64,000 nt of DNA, taken from the NCBI RefSeq assembly GCF_964030865.1, contig NZ_OZ034984.1:310001-374000 (forward strand), given 5' to 3'. The position numbers and the translations under genes are program-made. The notes under the pieces are model-generated. The model was given only the letters and a program-made list of their open reading frames with translations. It did no database searches and was not told where the DNA came from. This stretch comes from Spiroplasma endosymbiont of Dioctria linearis. GTDB taxonomy: Bacteria > Bacillota_I > Bacilli_A > Mycoplasmatales > Mycoplasmataceae. Of this stretch, positions 20,994 to 31,692 are shown one piece after another; the first letter of the stretch is position 1, and each line of letters opens with the position of its first letter.

Positions 20994-22429
20994 TAATAAG
21001 CGATTATGTCCCAAAATACAAGATTTATCTAATAAATATATCTTGTATTTTTTCTTTTTCTATCAAAAAAATATCAGTTAGTTGCTTTTCAAGGAGAGTC
21101 AATTTTGGGCACTTTAGTAGTTTCAAATTCTTCATTAGATAGTGTTTTAGCATTTCCATGTAAGCGTTCATCTTCAACTTGAATGAGATTGTAAATATCA
21201 TTTCCAATTAGTGCATAATATTTTTTATTTATAGTTTCCATAACCATTACTTTTAACTTTGGTTTAAAGTAAATTGGAGTAAAGCCTTTACAAATAAATC
21301 ACTTAGTTTTTTTAAAACTAATACTATGACCATTATCAATAATTCTTTCACTTCGATAAGAGAAAACAATATATTCATCTTGATCAAATTTTCTAGTTAC
21401 TGATTCTAATTGGTCTAAAGGTATTGAAAAATCTTGGTTGTATTCCTGAATAAGATGGGGTAAATAATTATTTAACTGCTCAATATTTTTTAAATCTAAG
21501 AGTCTAATTATTTGAGGTCATCTTCTTTGCAGTGTTCCAAAAGTTCTTTCGACTAATGCTTTTTCTTGGGGGATTGATGTTGTTTTTGTATTTACTCCTA
21601 AAGAGTGAAAAATAAATTGTAATTGTGTATTTGAAACACTATCACCAAAATGGTCACGATTATTTTTACTACTAAAAACATTGTGATTATCACTAACATT
21701 TAGTTTTGGTAAACCATAATGTTTAAAGGCTTTTTTATAGATATTATAATAACTTTCAGTAGTTTCTTGTTCGCTGAAATAGCCTGCCAAAATTCTTTTA
21801 CTAGCTTTATCAATTACAATATGTAAATGACATTTTAAGTTTTTAATTCACTGATGATTTGAAGCATCAGTTTCGTAGATTTCTCCAAACTTTACAATTT
21901 TCTTTTGCGTAGGATGGGGTTTGCTTGTTATAATTGATTTTGAAAGATAATCTCTTGTTAAATTTTCTTGGTTTGTGGCCTTTAAATTTTTACGAATATC
22001 TTTTTTTGTTTTTCTGTTAAGAGTATCAATTAAAATATTTTCTTCTATTAAAATGTGTCTAATTGCGGAGTAACTTATTTTCTTTTTTCAAGTTAGTTCT
22101 CAATAATGTTTAATACTAAAGTCATAATATTTCGTTTGAAATAATTGTTGAATTTTATTTATAGGTATTTTATTGGTATTTTTATGAATAAAAGCTTTTG
22201 CTCCAATTTCTTGATATTCTTTAAGTTTTCTTCTTGTGTGTCTAACACTATAACCTAATTTATAGACTGTATTTTTAATAGACTCTTTTCTTAAAGATAA
22301 TTGTTTAATTAATCTTAGTTGTTCTTGTTTCATGGTATTTAATAGTAGTCCTTTCATAAAACCTCCATTTATTGATTATAAAGTAGGACAAAGTCGCTTG
22401 TTAATATGTAGGGACATAATCGCTTATTA
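20994..22429. mobile_element. Insertion sequence, ISNCY/IS1202-like, with 19-bp terminal inverted repeats
   Basis: A 1436-bp element bounded by perfect 19-bp inverted repeats TAATAAGCGATTATGTCCC (20994-21012) and its complement (22411-22429). It carries one transposase gene on the minus strand. A second, imperfect copy of the terminal motif (TAGGACAAAGTCGCTTG, 22384-22400) lies just inside the right end. Target-site duplications are not evident in the flanks. It landed in the orfA of an older IS3-type element. Family is assigned from the transposase and is moderately sure. Confidence 0.8.
21029..22357 (-). CDS. Transposase of the insertion sequence
   Basis: 442-residue DDE transposase. The N-terminus has a helix-turn-helix (LRKESIKNTVYKLGYSVRHT). 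The catalytic core follows: first Asp in YETDASNHQW (about 165-170), second Asp223 in VSDNHN and Glu270 in EKALVERTFG. A C-terminal basic domain ends in RKRKNTRYIY. SDNHN replaces the commoner DNG, which argues for the ISNCY/IS1202 group rather than IS3 or IS30. The reading frame is intact under code 4, so the element may still be active. A strong GGAGG precedes the start, and a 9-bp hairpin (21016-21024 / 21040-21048) lies at its 3' end. Confidence 0.85.
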
Positions 22430-22553
22430 CTCATATTCTTATTCATATTTTTTTAAGTTCAAAGTCAATTTATTTTAAAACAGTATTATAATTAAAATTA
22501 TTAGAGTCTTAGTGCACAACAATCTAATTTAATAATAGGCTTTAGGAGAGAAT

Positions 22554-23555
22554 ATGAAAAATAAAATAGAAGGCGTAATTTATGGTATGGCTATTGGGGA
22601 TGCCATGGGGATGCCTGCTGAGTTATGAGGAAGAAATAAAGTTAGAAAATTCTTTAAAGGCTATATTAGTGAATTTTTAGAAGGACCTCAAGAAAATGAT
22701 ATTGCAAAAAATTATAAAAAAGGTCAGTTTACCGATGATACTGCACAAGCATTAGTCATTTTAGATTCATTATTTGAAAATAATTTTATTCCAGATAAAA
22801 AAATAATTGCAAAGAACTTATTAATTTGAGCAGAACAAAATAATGCTTTTGAACAAAATATTTTAGGTCCAACTTCAAAAGAAGCTTTAAAAATGATTAA
22901 AAATAATTTAGACCCAATTGAAATAACAAAAAAAGCATTAAGTAATGGATCAGCAATGAGGATAGCACCAATTGGATTATTATTTAAAAAAAATCAACAT
23001 CAACAATTAGTAGATTATGTTTTTAAAGTTTCACAAGTTACTCATACAAGTGATATTACTATCTCAGGAGCTTCAATAATTGCTATGTGTGTTAATTCAG
23101 CACTTTACAAAAAAAACTTTGAAGAGATATTAGAGGATTTATATATCGTTGATAAATTAGCTTTGCAAGTAGGAAGTGAAACATATAGTCCTTCAATGAC
23201 TAAAAGAATAAAATTAGCAATTGAAATTGCAGATCGTTTTAAAGGTAAAGATATTGAATTTATTGATGAGCTATATGATGTTATTGGAGCAGGGGTAAAT
23301 ATTAGTGAATCAGTTCCTACAGCAATTGCAATTGCATATTATGCTAAAAATGTAAACAAAGCTGCATTTCTTGCAGCAAATTTAGCAGGAGATACAGATA
23401 CTATTGGAGCAATGGCTTGCGCAATTTGTGGAGCATATACTGGTATTGAAGAAATTGATAAAAATTTTGTTAAAATAATTAAAGAAAGTAATGAAATAGA
23501 TTTTGATTTTTATATTAAAAAAATTGAAACTTATTTAAAAGAAAAAGGTATTTAA
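22554..23555 (+). CDS. ADP-ribosylglycohydrolase (DraG/ARH family)
   Basis: 333-residue cytoplasmic hydrolase of the dinuclear-Mg ARH fold, which removes ADP-ribose from proteins or splits ADP-ribosyl or ribosyl bonds in small molecules. Both metal motifs are present: GQFTDDTAQ (Asp61, Asp62) near the N-terminus and AGDTDTIGA (Asp280, Asp282) near the C-terminus, with GDAMGMPAEL at the start. The ribosome site is AGGAGAG. It is first of three tightly packed genes, with a PfkB kinase 2 nt downstream and PnuC overlapping that, so it probably belongs to NAD or ADP-ribose salvage rather than nitrogenase-type regulation. Substrate is inference. Confidence 0.9.
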
Positions 23556-23557
23556 CA

Positions 23558-24472
23558 ATGAAAACTTTAATTATTGGTTCTGCAATTGTTGATATAATGA
23601 TGAAAGTTGAAAATTTGCCGCAAAGGTCAGGCGATGTTGTTGCTAAACAAAGAGAAATAAGTGTTGGTGGTTGTGCTTATAATGTGGCAAATACTTTTAA
23701 ATTATTAAATCAAGATTGTTGTTTATTTGTTCCAATTGGGCAAGGAGTTTTTGGATCAATTATTGAAAAGCAACTTATTAAAGATAATTATGAAATACTT
23801 TTAAAAAAAGATTACAAAGACAATGGATATTGCATTGCCTTAATAGAACCAGATGGTGAAAGAACTTTTATAACTTATTCAGGTTTGGAAGATGATTTTG
23901 AAAAAGAGTGATTTAATAATATTAATTTTAATGAATATGAAAATATTTATTTTGAAGGTTACAAAGCATATAGTAGTGGTGGAGAAAAAATAGTTAATCA
24001 ATTAACTAAGTTAAGTAAAAAAAATATTTATTTTTGTCCAGGACCAATGGTAACGTCAATAAATAAAAAACTAATGAAAAAAATTATGAATTTAAATCCA
24101 ATCTTGCATTTAAATGAAAAAGAAATTACTGACTATACAAATATAAAAAATGTAGATGAAGCTATAAAAAGTTTGTATTTACAAAATAGAAATTTAATTT
24201 ATGTTACTTTAGGTTCTAGTGGAGTAATTTGTTATGATGGAAAAACTTTAGTTCGAGTGGATGGATTTAAAGTAAAAAAAGTTATAGATACACTTGGCGC
24301 TGGTGATGCTCATATTGCAACCATTATGTTAAGTTTATCAAATGGTAAAACATTGGAAAACTCTTTAAAGTTAGCAAACCTAGTGGCAAGTAAAATAGTG
24401 GAAGTACATGGAGCTAAAATTGAAGATCAAAAAGTAATTAATTACTTAAGGGAGCAATATGAAAAATACTAG
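23558..24472 (+). CDS. PfkB-family sugar/nucleoside kinase
   Basis: 304-residue kinase of the ribokinase fold. The N-terminal GSAIVDIMMKVENLP and GGCAYNVANTF elements form the sugar-binding side, and DTLGAGDAH supplies the anion hole and catalytic base Asp250. The family phosphorylates ribose, fructose, adenosine or similar compounds with ATP. Between an ADP-ribosylglycohydrolase and the riboside transporter PnuC, likely substrates are ribose or a nucleoside such as nicotinamide riboside; this is inference from context. Its last 14 bases overlap the next gene. Confidence 0.85.
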
Positions 24473-25337
24473 AGATGAAATAGATGAAGCAAATATTAAT
24501 ATTGAAAATCCAATTTCAAAAAAGCAAAATAGCTTTATGAAATTTTTAAAATCTGAATTAACAGGTTGAAATCCATTTGAGATTTTGCTTTTATTCATCT
24601 CCACAACTTTAATTTTAACTTTAGGAATAGTTGCAAAAGATAAAGCAATTGCAATCATTGCAGGTATAACTGGTACAATTGGTGTTATTCTTGGAGCAAA
24701 AGGAAAGATTAGTGCTTTTATTGTAGCAACTATTAACTCTGTTTTATATATTATTATTCTTATTCAAGGTTCATTATTTAGTTCAATAATTCTTCATGCT
24801 GCATTTTATATACCAATGAATATAATTGGTTTTGGTCTTTGGTTTAGAAAAAGAGATAATAAGGGAGATGTTATGTCAAGATTTTTATCATGACCTGCAA
24901 TGATACTTGTTTACTCAACTTTAATTATAGTTTGAGTTACTTATTCCTTATTAATGATTAAGTTTAGTGACGCAAATAGTATATGATTTGATTCATTTAT
25001 TTTAATTGGAACTATAATGGCAATTATTTTAATGATTTTTCGATATGTTGATCAATGAACATTATGATTATTAACAAATTTAGTAAGTCTAATTATGTGA
25101 ACTTTTATTTTAATTAACATTGAAAATAGTTTATTTGAAAAATCTACAGTCATTATTTTTATAATTCAATATGCCTCAAGTTTAATTAATTCTATTTATG
25201 GATTTTGAAATTGAATTAAATTAAACAAAAATAGTAAAAGATATCAAGTAAAAATACTTAATAAAGATGATTATGAAAAATTATCTAAGAGTCAAAAAAT
25301 AATTTATAGTTTTGATAAATTTTTTACAAAAAAATAA
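24459..25337 (+). CDS. pnuC: PnuC-type nicotinamide riboside transporter
   Basis: 292-residue membrane protein with about seven hydrophobic helices. PnuC family marks include WNPFEILLLF at the start, the paired helices around FRYVDQWTLWLLTNLVSLIM, and SLINSIYGFWNWIK near the end, with the N...YG-W pattern of the substrate path. PnuC proteins carry NAD precursors such as nicotinamide riboside down the gradient, trapped by phosphorylation inside. The start overlaps the end of the kinase gene by 14 bases (ribosome site GGGAG), a sign of translational coupling with a kinase that could do the trapping. Confidence 0.85.
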
Positions 25338-25340
25338 AAA

Positions 25341-25362
25341 AACCAACATTGAAATGTTGGTT
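25341..25362. terminator. Convergent terminator hairpin
   Basis: Stem AACCAACATT / AATGTTGGTT. On the minus strand it is followed by a run of U (from the A run to its left), so it best fits the end of the nitroreductase transcript, but it may also slow the PnuC operon transcript from the other side. Confidence 0.75.
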
Positions 25363-25386
25363 AAATAATTATTAAATAATAGACTT

Positions 25387-26034
25387 TTATTTAACTATTT
25401 TATAAGCTTTTTCAGCAGGTCTTCTTGTTTTTGAAAATGAGTGATGAAATTCTTGAGTGGTGTCTACTTTACCAATAAACATTCCAACTAAAACTTTTTC
25501 ATTTTCTAAATTTATTAAATTATGTTTTGCAAGAATTTTTCCCACCATATTTGAATCTAAACCTTCACTTGGACAAACATCAATTTCCATTTCTTGTGCA
25601 GTATTAAGTACAGTTCCTAAAGAAATATATGCTTGTCTTGCAGCTCATTCATTAATAGACATATCTAATGAAGTAAGTACTGCATTAACTCCGCCAATCA
25701 TTGTTTCTCTAATGCCTTCAAAACCATCTGGAATATTTCTTTCAGTTTGTTCTTTAAAATGAACATTTTTTAAATATTCTTCTTTGTAAGCTACTCAAAT
25801 AATAATTGCAGAAGCTTGTGTAACTCCAACTTGGTTTCATCAACCAGCCAATATTTCTTCTCTTATTTCTTTATTTTCAATTAAAAGAACTTTAAAAGGC
25901 TCCATTCCAAAAGAACTTGGTGCTCATCTAATAGATTCTAATAATTCAGTTTTTTGTTCATCAGATAATTTGAACTCCTTTTGGTATCTTTTAGCTGAAA
26001 TACGATTATTTAATAATTGTAAACTTTTTGTCAT
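25387..26034 (-). CDS. Nitroreductase-family NAD(P)H-dependent oxidoreductase
   Basis: 215-residue FMN-binding oxidoreductase. The NNRISAKRYQ start is the R-S/A-x-R-x-F/Y flavin motif of the family. It continues with RWAPSSFGMEPFKVLLI, and QAYISLGTVLNTAQEMEIDVCP matches the dimer and FMN contact helix. Related enzymes reduce quinones, nitro compounds or act as dihydropteridine reductases; substrate unknown. An AAAGGAAAAAG leader precedes the start on the minus strand. It is a single-gene unit ending at a convergent terminator. Confidence 0.85.
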
Positions 26035-26270
26035 TTTTCTTTTTCCTTTCTTTTAAGAAACACTAAAAAATTTAAGTACTCAGAAGTATGGATATTAAAT
26101 TTTTATTTTAGTAATTAAACCATTTATTTCTTAAATATTTTTTTATAAATAAAGTAATATGAATATTTTTGTATTTATATTACTTTATTAGTATAAACCT
26201 AATATAAGTTTATAAATATATATTTTTTAGAAAAAATCAAGTTAAAATAATATTGTAGTGGAGGAATACA

Positions 26271-27134
26271 ATGAGAAAGATAAAAAAAATAGCAGCCACT
26301 GATATGGATGGGACAATCATTTTTGAATTAGATACTATCAGTGAAGCAAATAAGGAACACTTATTAAATTTTCAAAAAAATTCAAATAATAGTTTAACTA
26401 TTGTTACAGGAAGAAACTATTTTTTAACAGATTTTGCTGTAAAAGAATTAAATATTAATCTACCAGTAATCTGTTCCAATGGAGCTTCAGTAATTGATCC
26501 TCAAACACTAGAATATGTTGCAAAAAGGCATTTTAAAAAATCAGAAATTAAAGAATTATTAGAAAAATTTTTAAATACAACTATTGATATTTGTGTTCCC
26601 AATGATTTTAGAACTCATTTTATTCAAAATGAAGAGTGAATTGAGTCATTAATTGAAAATAAGATGAACTTGGATTTTTCACATTTTCCTGATGAAAAAG
26701 TTTTATATAATTATGAAAGTTTAGAGCAATTAATTGAAAGGGGTTTGGATTTAGACGAAAGCTTTCCAGTTTTAGTTGCAAATGTTAAAAATAATAAACA
26801 ATTAGAATATGTTAGAAGTGTTGTAAATAATAATAATGTACTAGCTTTGGAATTTCCAAGAGGAGATAAATGCAGAGTTGAGATTTTTAAAAAGGGTGTA
26901 ACAAAAAGTTGAGGGTTGAATAGATTATTAGAAAAATATAATTTAACAAAAGAAGATATTCATTTATTTGGCGATGAGCACAATGACTTTCCAATGTTTG
27001 AAGATTTTCCTAATTGTTATGCTGTGGGAAACGCAATTGAAGGTATTAAGGCATTATCTAAAGAAGTAATTGATACTGTTCAAAATGCTGGTGTAGGAAA
27101 AAAATTAAATAAGATTATTGAAGAATTTAAATAA
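26271..27134 (+). CDS. HAD-superfamily (Cof-type) phosphatase
   Basis: 287-residue HAD hydrolase of the Cof/YidA class with a C2 cap. Motif I is TDMDGT (nucleophile Asp11, Asp13), motif II TIVTGR, motif III Lys in the KGVTK segment, and motif IV GDEHNDFPMFE. Such enzymes dephosphorylate sugar phosphates, flavin mononucleotide or pyridoxal phosphate with low specificity. It precedes mannose-6-phosphate isomerase by about 35 nt and may share its transcript. The ribosome site is GGAGG. Confidence 0.85.
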
Positions 27135-27168
27135 TAACTATTTTTATAATAATTGAAGAGGTATGAAA

Positions 27169-28080
27169 ATGAAAAACAAAATTATAAAAGTTAAACCATT
27201 CTTTTCTAAAAGAATTTGGGGTGGAGAAAAGTTAAGAGAGTATGGTTTTGAAATCCCAAGCAATGATATTGGTGAAGCTTGATTGATATCGGCTCATGAA
27301 AATGGAATGTCCTTATTAGAAGACAAAACCACTTTTAAATCTTTTTTTGAAAGCAATAGGGATAAATTTGGACTAATTAAAGATCAACAATTTCCATTGT
27401 TAGTAAAAATAATAACAGCTAATGATTATTTATCAGTTCAAGTTCACCCAAATGATGAATATGCCAAAATCCATCATAACTCTTTGGGAAAACCAGAATG
27501 CTGATATATAATGGATTGTCCAAAAGACGCTAAATTAATTTATGGCCATAATGCAACTAACTTAAGCTCATTTGAAAATTTAATGAATAATGGAGAATGA
27601 AAAAAATTATTAAAGGAAGTAGAAGTTCAACAAGGAGATTTTCTTTATGTTGAACCAGGAAAAATTCATGCAATTACTCCTGGAGTTGTAGTTTATGAAT
27701 TACAAAGGTCTAGTGATATAACTTATAGGTTATATGATTATGATCGAGTTGATGAGAGGGGAATAGCAAGAGAATTACACATGAAAGAGAGTCTTGATAA
27801 TCTTTCAATTCCTGATTCAAAAGATATTATTATTAAAAAGCAAAATAATCTTAAGTTTAGTTGTAATTTTTTCTCATTTGAAAAAATCAAAGTTGATATT
27901 GATAAAAATTTTATTTGAACAAAACCAGATAATGTAAAGTGATTTCAATTTACTATTTTAAAAGGAAATTGTAAAATTAACTCTATAAAATTTACAATGG
28001 GGGAATCAGCTATTTGTATTGATAATTTAGAACAATTAGAAATAATTGGAAAATGTGAAATCATTATAACTTGAACGTAG
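27169..28080 (+). CDS. manA: Mannose-6-phosphate isomerase, class I
   Basis: 303-residue zinc enzyme that interconverts mannose-6-phosphate and fructose-6-phosphate. Zinc and active-site motifs are VQVHPND, GKPECWYIM, VEPGKIHAI and YDYDR, all in family order. Two ATGs compete (27163 and 27169). The second is preferred because GAAGAGG then lies 7 nt away rather than 1 nt. The PTS permease downstream belongs to the fructose/mannose class, so this isomerase would feed imported mannose into glycolysis. Confidence 0.9.
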
Positions 28081-28106
28081 ATAACTCTAAAAAGTTTATA
28101 TTTTTA

Positions 28107-28129
28107 TAAAACCTTTTTGGTTTTTTTTT
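28107..28129 (+). terminator. Rho-independent terminator after manA
   Basis: Short stem AAAACC / GGTTTT with a T5 loop and nine T; an upstream ATTTTTATAAA region may extend it. Confidence 0.6.
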
Positions 28130-28146
28130 CTTTTATAAATAAACGA

Positions 28147-28175
28147 TTGACTTTTTATATTAAATGGAAAATAAT
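28147..28175 (+). promoter_or_regulatory. Probable sigma-70-type promoter for the fructose/mannose PTS gene
   Basis: TTGACT (-35, 28147-28152), a 17-nt spacer and AATAAT (-10, 28170-28175) lie just upstream of the preferred start at 28194. An alternative ATG at 28164 falls inside this promoter, which supports the later start. Confidence 0.45.
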
Positions 28176-28193
28176 CTATATGAAAGGAAAAAA

Positions 28194-30689
28194 ATGGAGA
28201 ATATGGAGAACATATATAAAGAAAAAAATATTTTTTTAAATATTGACCTCAATTCAAAAGATGAAGTTTTTAAATATATTTGTTATAAAGCAAATCAATT
28301 AGGTATCTTTGAAGATACAGAAAAACTTTTAAAAGCTTTTTATGAACGAGAGTCACAAGGTACAACAGGTTTTGAAGATGGTTTTGCAATACCTCATGCT
28401 AAAGTCAAAGGTATTACATCAGCTTCAATAATTTGTGTTAGAACATTAAATGGAGTTGAATGGGAGTCTTTAGATGCTGAACCCTCTAATGTTATAATTG
28501 CACTTATTATTCCAGAAAATGCTTCAAAAGAACATTTAGATATTTTAAGTCAAACTGCAAAAAAATTAATGGATGGAAAATTAAGACAGAAATTAAAAGA
28601 TGCAAAAGACGCAAAAGAGTTTGCTAAATTAATTCAAGTTAAATATGCCATTTCAAAAAATAACTTAGAAGATAGCAAAAAAACAGGTAAAAATATTGTA
28701 GCTATTACAGCTTGTGTCGTTGGCGTTGCTCATACTTATATGGCAGAAGATAAATTGCTTTTGGAATTAACAAAAGCAGGACACAATATAAGAGTTGAGA
28801 CACAAGGAAGTAAAGGAGTGGGAACACCCCTAACTGCAAAAGAAATTGAAAATGCTGATGTTGTAATTATTGCAGCAGATACAAAAGTTGATTTAGATCG
28901 CTTCAATGGTAAACTTGTTTATCAAACTCATGTAGCAAGAGCTATTAAAGAACCTTTAAAATTAGTTGATGAAGCTTTACTAAAAGCTACAATTCAAGTT
29001 AATAGTGAATTTAAAACAGAAGGTGGTATTAGTAAAACAAAACAAGGTGTATTACAACATATTTTAGCAGGAATATCATATATGATTCCTGTAATTATAA
29101 TGGGGGGAATTTGTTTAGCATTTTCAATCGGAATTGCTAAAGCAATATGAGGACCTGCAGCAGGAACTGGTGGACCAATTGGTGAAAATGGTGAACCACT
29201 TTATCCTTGAAATCCCTTAGCTGTAATGGATAAAATTGGTGGAGCTGCTTTTGTTCTAATGATTCCAATTTTAGCAGGATTTATTGCTAATTCAATTGCA
29301 GGAAGAGCTGCTTTGGCACCTGCAATGTTAGGAGCATTTATAGGAAATGATGCTTCTAAATTTATGCCATTACCAGGAATGACAGAAGTTTCAACACCAA
29401 CAGGATTTATTGGAGCTATCATTGCTGGATTATTAGTAGGGTATTATGTAAAATGAGTTAATACATGAAAGGTTCATAAATCACTTAAAGCTGTTATGCC
29501 CATATTCTTTATTCCTTTAACAGCAGGGATAGGGATATCAATTCTATTTATTTATATTTTAGGTGGACCAATTGGTTGATTAATGAATCAACTTTCTTCT
29601 GCTATTGAAGCAGGATATAAAAGTGAAAACTTCGGTATTGGATTAGGTATTGGATTAGGTATTTTATTAGGGGCAATGGCATCATTTGATATGGGAGGAC
29701 CAATCAATAAAATTGCCTTTGTAACTTGTTCTGCACTAGTAACTTTAGAAAAACCTATTGCAGAGCCAATGGGAGCAATGGCAGCAGCCATTCCAGTTGC
29801 ACCATTGGCAATGGGATTAAGTACTATTTTATTTAAAAGATTTTTTACAAATGAAGAAAGAGGAATGGGTATCTCAGCTATGATAATGGGTACAATTGGA
29901 ATTTCAGAAGGAGCAATTCCATTTGCCATTAGAGACCCAAAAAGAGCTATTGTGGCAAACGTTCTAGGTGGAATGGTTGCAGGAGCAATAGCAGGAGGAT
30001 TTCAAGTTACAGACCTTGCAGCACATGGGGGACCAATTGTGGCAATATTAGGAGCTGTTCCATATGGATGATTTACAATAATATTCTTTATTGCAATTTT
30101 ATCAGGAGTTGCAGTAACAACTTTAGTTTATGGAACATTATTAATTATAAATAAAGGAACTATAGGTTCTTTAAAAGAACATCATGTTCTAAAATTAGAA
30201 CAAATTATTGAAACTAAAAAAGAAAAACAAGAAGAGATTAAAGATAAAATATTGACTTTAAAAGTATTATTAAAGTCAGCAAAAACTCAGGATGAGTCAA
30301 ATAATATGCAAAAAGAGATTGAGGATTTAAAAAAAGAAAAAGCACAAATTAATCTTGATGCAAAAGAACAAATTAAAGCTGCCAAAAGTGCTTTTGATCA
30401 AGTCAAAGATGGTGAAAAATTATTTATTAAAGAAAATTTAAGTTCAACTAAAGAGTTTATTCAAAAATCAAAAGAGGCTAGAAAAAAATATTTACAAGAA
30501 ATATCTAATAAAAAAAATAATGAGATAGCCAACTTAGAAAAATTTGATAAGAGAAATTATATTGTAAATTATTCAAATCAAGTTGAGAATATTAAAGATG
30601 ATTATCAAAAACAAATTGTTAATTATCAAATTAAATTAAAAGAGAAGTTTATAATTGATTACAATAAAATTCTAAATAGCAAAATATAG
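28194..30689 (+). CDS. PTS fructose/mannose-type EIIA-EIIB-EIIC permease with coiled-coil tail
   Basis: 831-residue transporter. EIIA (about 1-150) has His68 in FAIPHAK. EIIB (about 165-265) has Cys174 in [13 protein letters not shown], where the usual CPTG is CVVG. EIIC (about 285-650) has fructose-family motifs including GPINKIAF and [16 protein letters not shown] charged helical tail of about 175 residues follows. The start used has GAAAGGA upstream. Adjacent manA and the lack of a 1-phosphofructokinase gene point to mannose (entering as mannose-6-phosphate) rather than fructose; this is inference. Confidence 0.88.
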
Positions 30690-30737
30690 TAATAAAAGAG
30701 TGTTTAAATATTTTTATTCAAAATTATTTAGATATTC

Positions 30738-30760
30738 TTTTTTTTTTTTTTTTCTATACT
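30738..30760 (+). promoter_or_regulatory. T16 tract abutting a -10-like box upstream of the RpiR gene
   Basis: Sixteen T (30738-30753), one C, then TATACT, a good -10 hexamer, about 62 nt upstream of the regulator start. The tract occupies the -35/-10 spacer, where slippage would alter promoter strength. It could alternatively be the T run of a weak terminator for the preceding PTS gene (GTGTTTAAATA / TATTTAGATATTC region). Confidence 0.4.
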
Positions 30761-30822
30761 ATTAAAAATATAAATAAAGATTTATTAATAAGATTTCATT
30801 AATTAGTAGGGATAAAAGTTAT

Positions 30823-31608
30823 ATGAGAATTAGAGAAAAACTTAAAAATGTCATAAAAACTAATGATAAAACTTTAGATTATCAAATTGCTAACTTTATA
30901 CTAAAAAGTGCTTATAATAATGTTTTTTTTAAATCAAAGGAAGTTTCTTCTAAACTAAATATATCAAAATCAACTTTAACACTTTTTTCAAAAAAACTTG
31001 GTTATGAAGGATATGGAGAACTTTTACATAAACTAATTGCTGAGATGGAGTTTTATGGATTAACAGAACAAAGTAATAATCAAGAAAATAAATTAAATTT
31101 AATTGATTGAATTGATACATCTAATTTTGTTGATAGTTTAGAAATTCAAAAAAAATTAGATTTTTTTGTAGAAGAAATTCATAATTCAAATAGATTAGCA
31201 ATAATAAATAGTCAAGAAAGTGACTTTAAACTACTTAGTCTTTTTTCACAAATAATTAATTATAATAAACAAACTTTTTATTTTAATAATAGAAAATTTG
31301 AAAGAAGTTTATTAATGAAATTAAATTCAAAAGATACAATTATTTTCTTCATTACAGGACTAGACATTGATGAAATTATTAATTATATTAGTATTGCAAA
31401 AGATAATAATATAAATTTTTTAATTATTACAAGTGAATCACATCTTTCAAAAGTAACAAAATGTCAAGATGATTCAAATAAAATTATTATTATAAAGTCA
31501 TTAACTGGGTTTACTAGAGAAACAAGAATATTAATTAGATTAAGCCAAATTAATATAATACTGACCAACTTAATATTTAAGTTGACTAAACAAGTTCATA
31601 ATAAATAA
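30823..31608 (+). CDS. MurR/RpiR-family transcriptional regulator
   Basis: 261-residue regulator. HTH at about 37-64 (FKSKEVSSKLNISKSTLTLFS, KKLGYEGYGEL) closely resembles that of the gene at 1502. The C-terminal SIS-like half contains SKDTIIFFITGLDIDEIINY and NFLIITSE but lacks clear sugar-phosphate-binding Ser-rich loops. It sits 84 nt upstream of a beta-glucoside PTS operon that duplicates the arrangement at 1.5-6.2 kb. The ribosome site is weak (GGGAT). Confidence 0.75.
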
Positions 31609-31660
31609 ACAAGTTTAATAAATACAATATTTTTCTTTTTTTTCTTAAAATTATTATTAG

Positions 31661-31677
31661 TTAGAAAAAATTTCTAA
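31661..31677. promoter_or_regulatory. Possible RpiR operator: 7-bp inverted repeat
   Basis: TTAGAAA-AAA-TTTCTAA lies 16 nt before the PTS start codon, between the regulator and its likely target. It overlaps or adjoins the leader, so it could be an operator. In a sequence this AT-rich a 7-bp palindrome may also occur by chance. Confidence 0.3.
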
Positions 31678-31692
31678 TAAGAAAGGAATCAT

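Noticed and set aside
21025-21207. Short minus-strand frame at the IS left end
   Set aside because: It is out of frame with the transposase and overlaps its 3' end; a shadow.
28164-28193. Earlier ATG start for the fructose/mannose PTS gene
   Set aside because: It lies between likely -35 and -10 elements and has no ribosome site; ATG 28194 has GAAAGGA.
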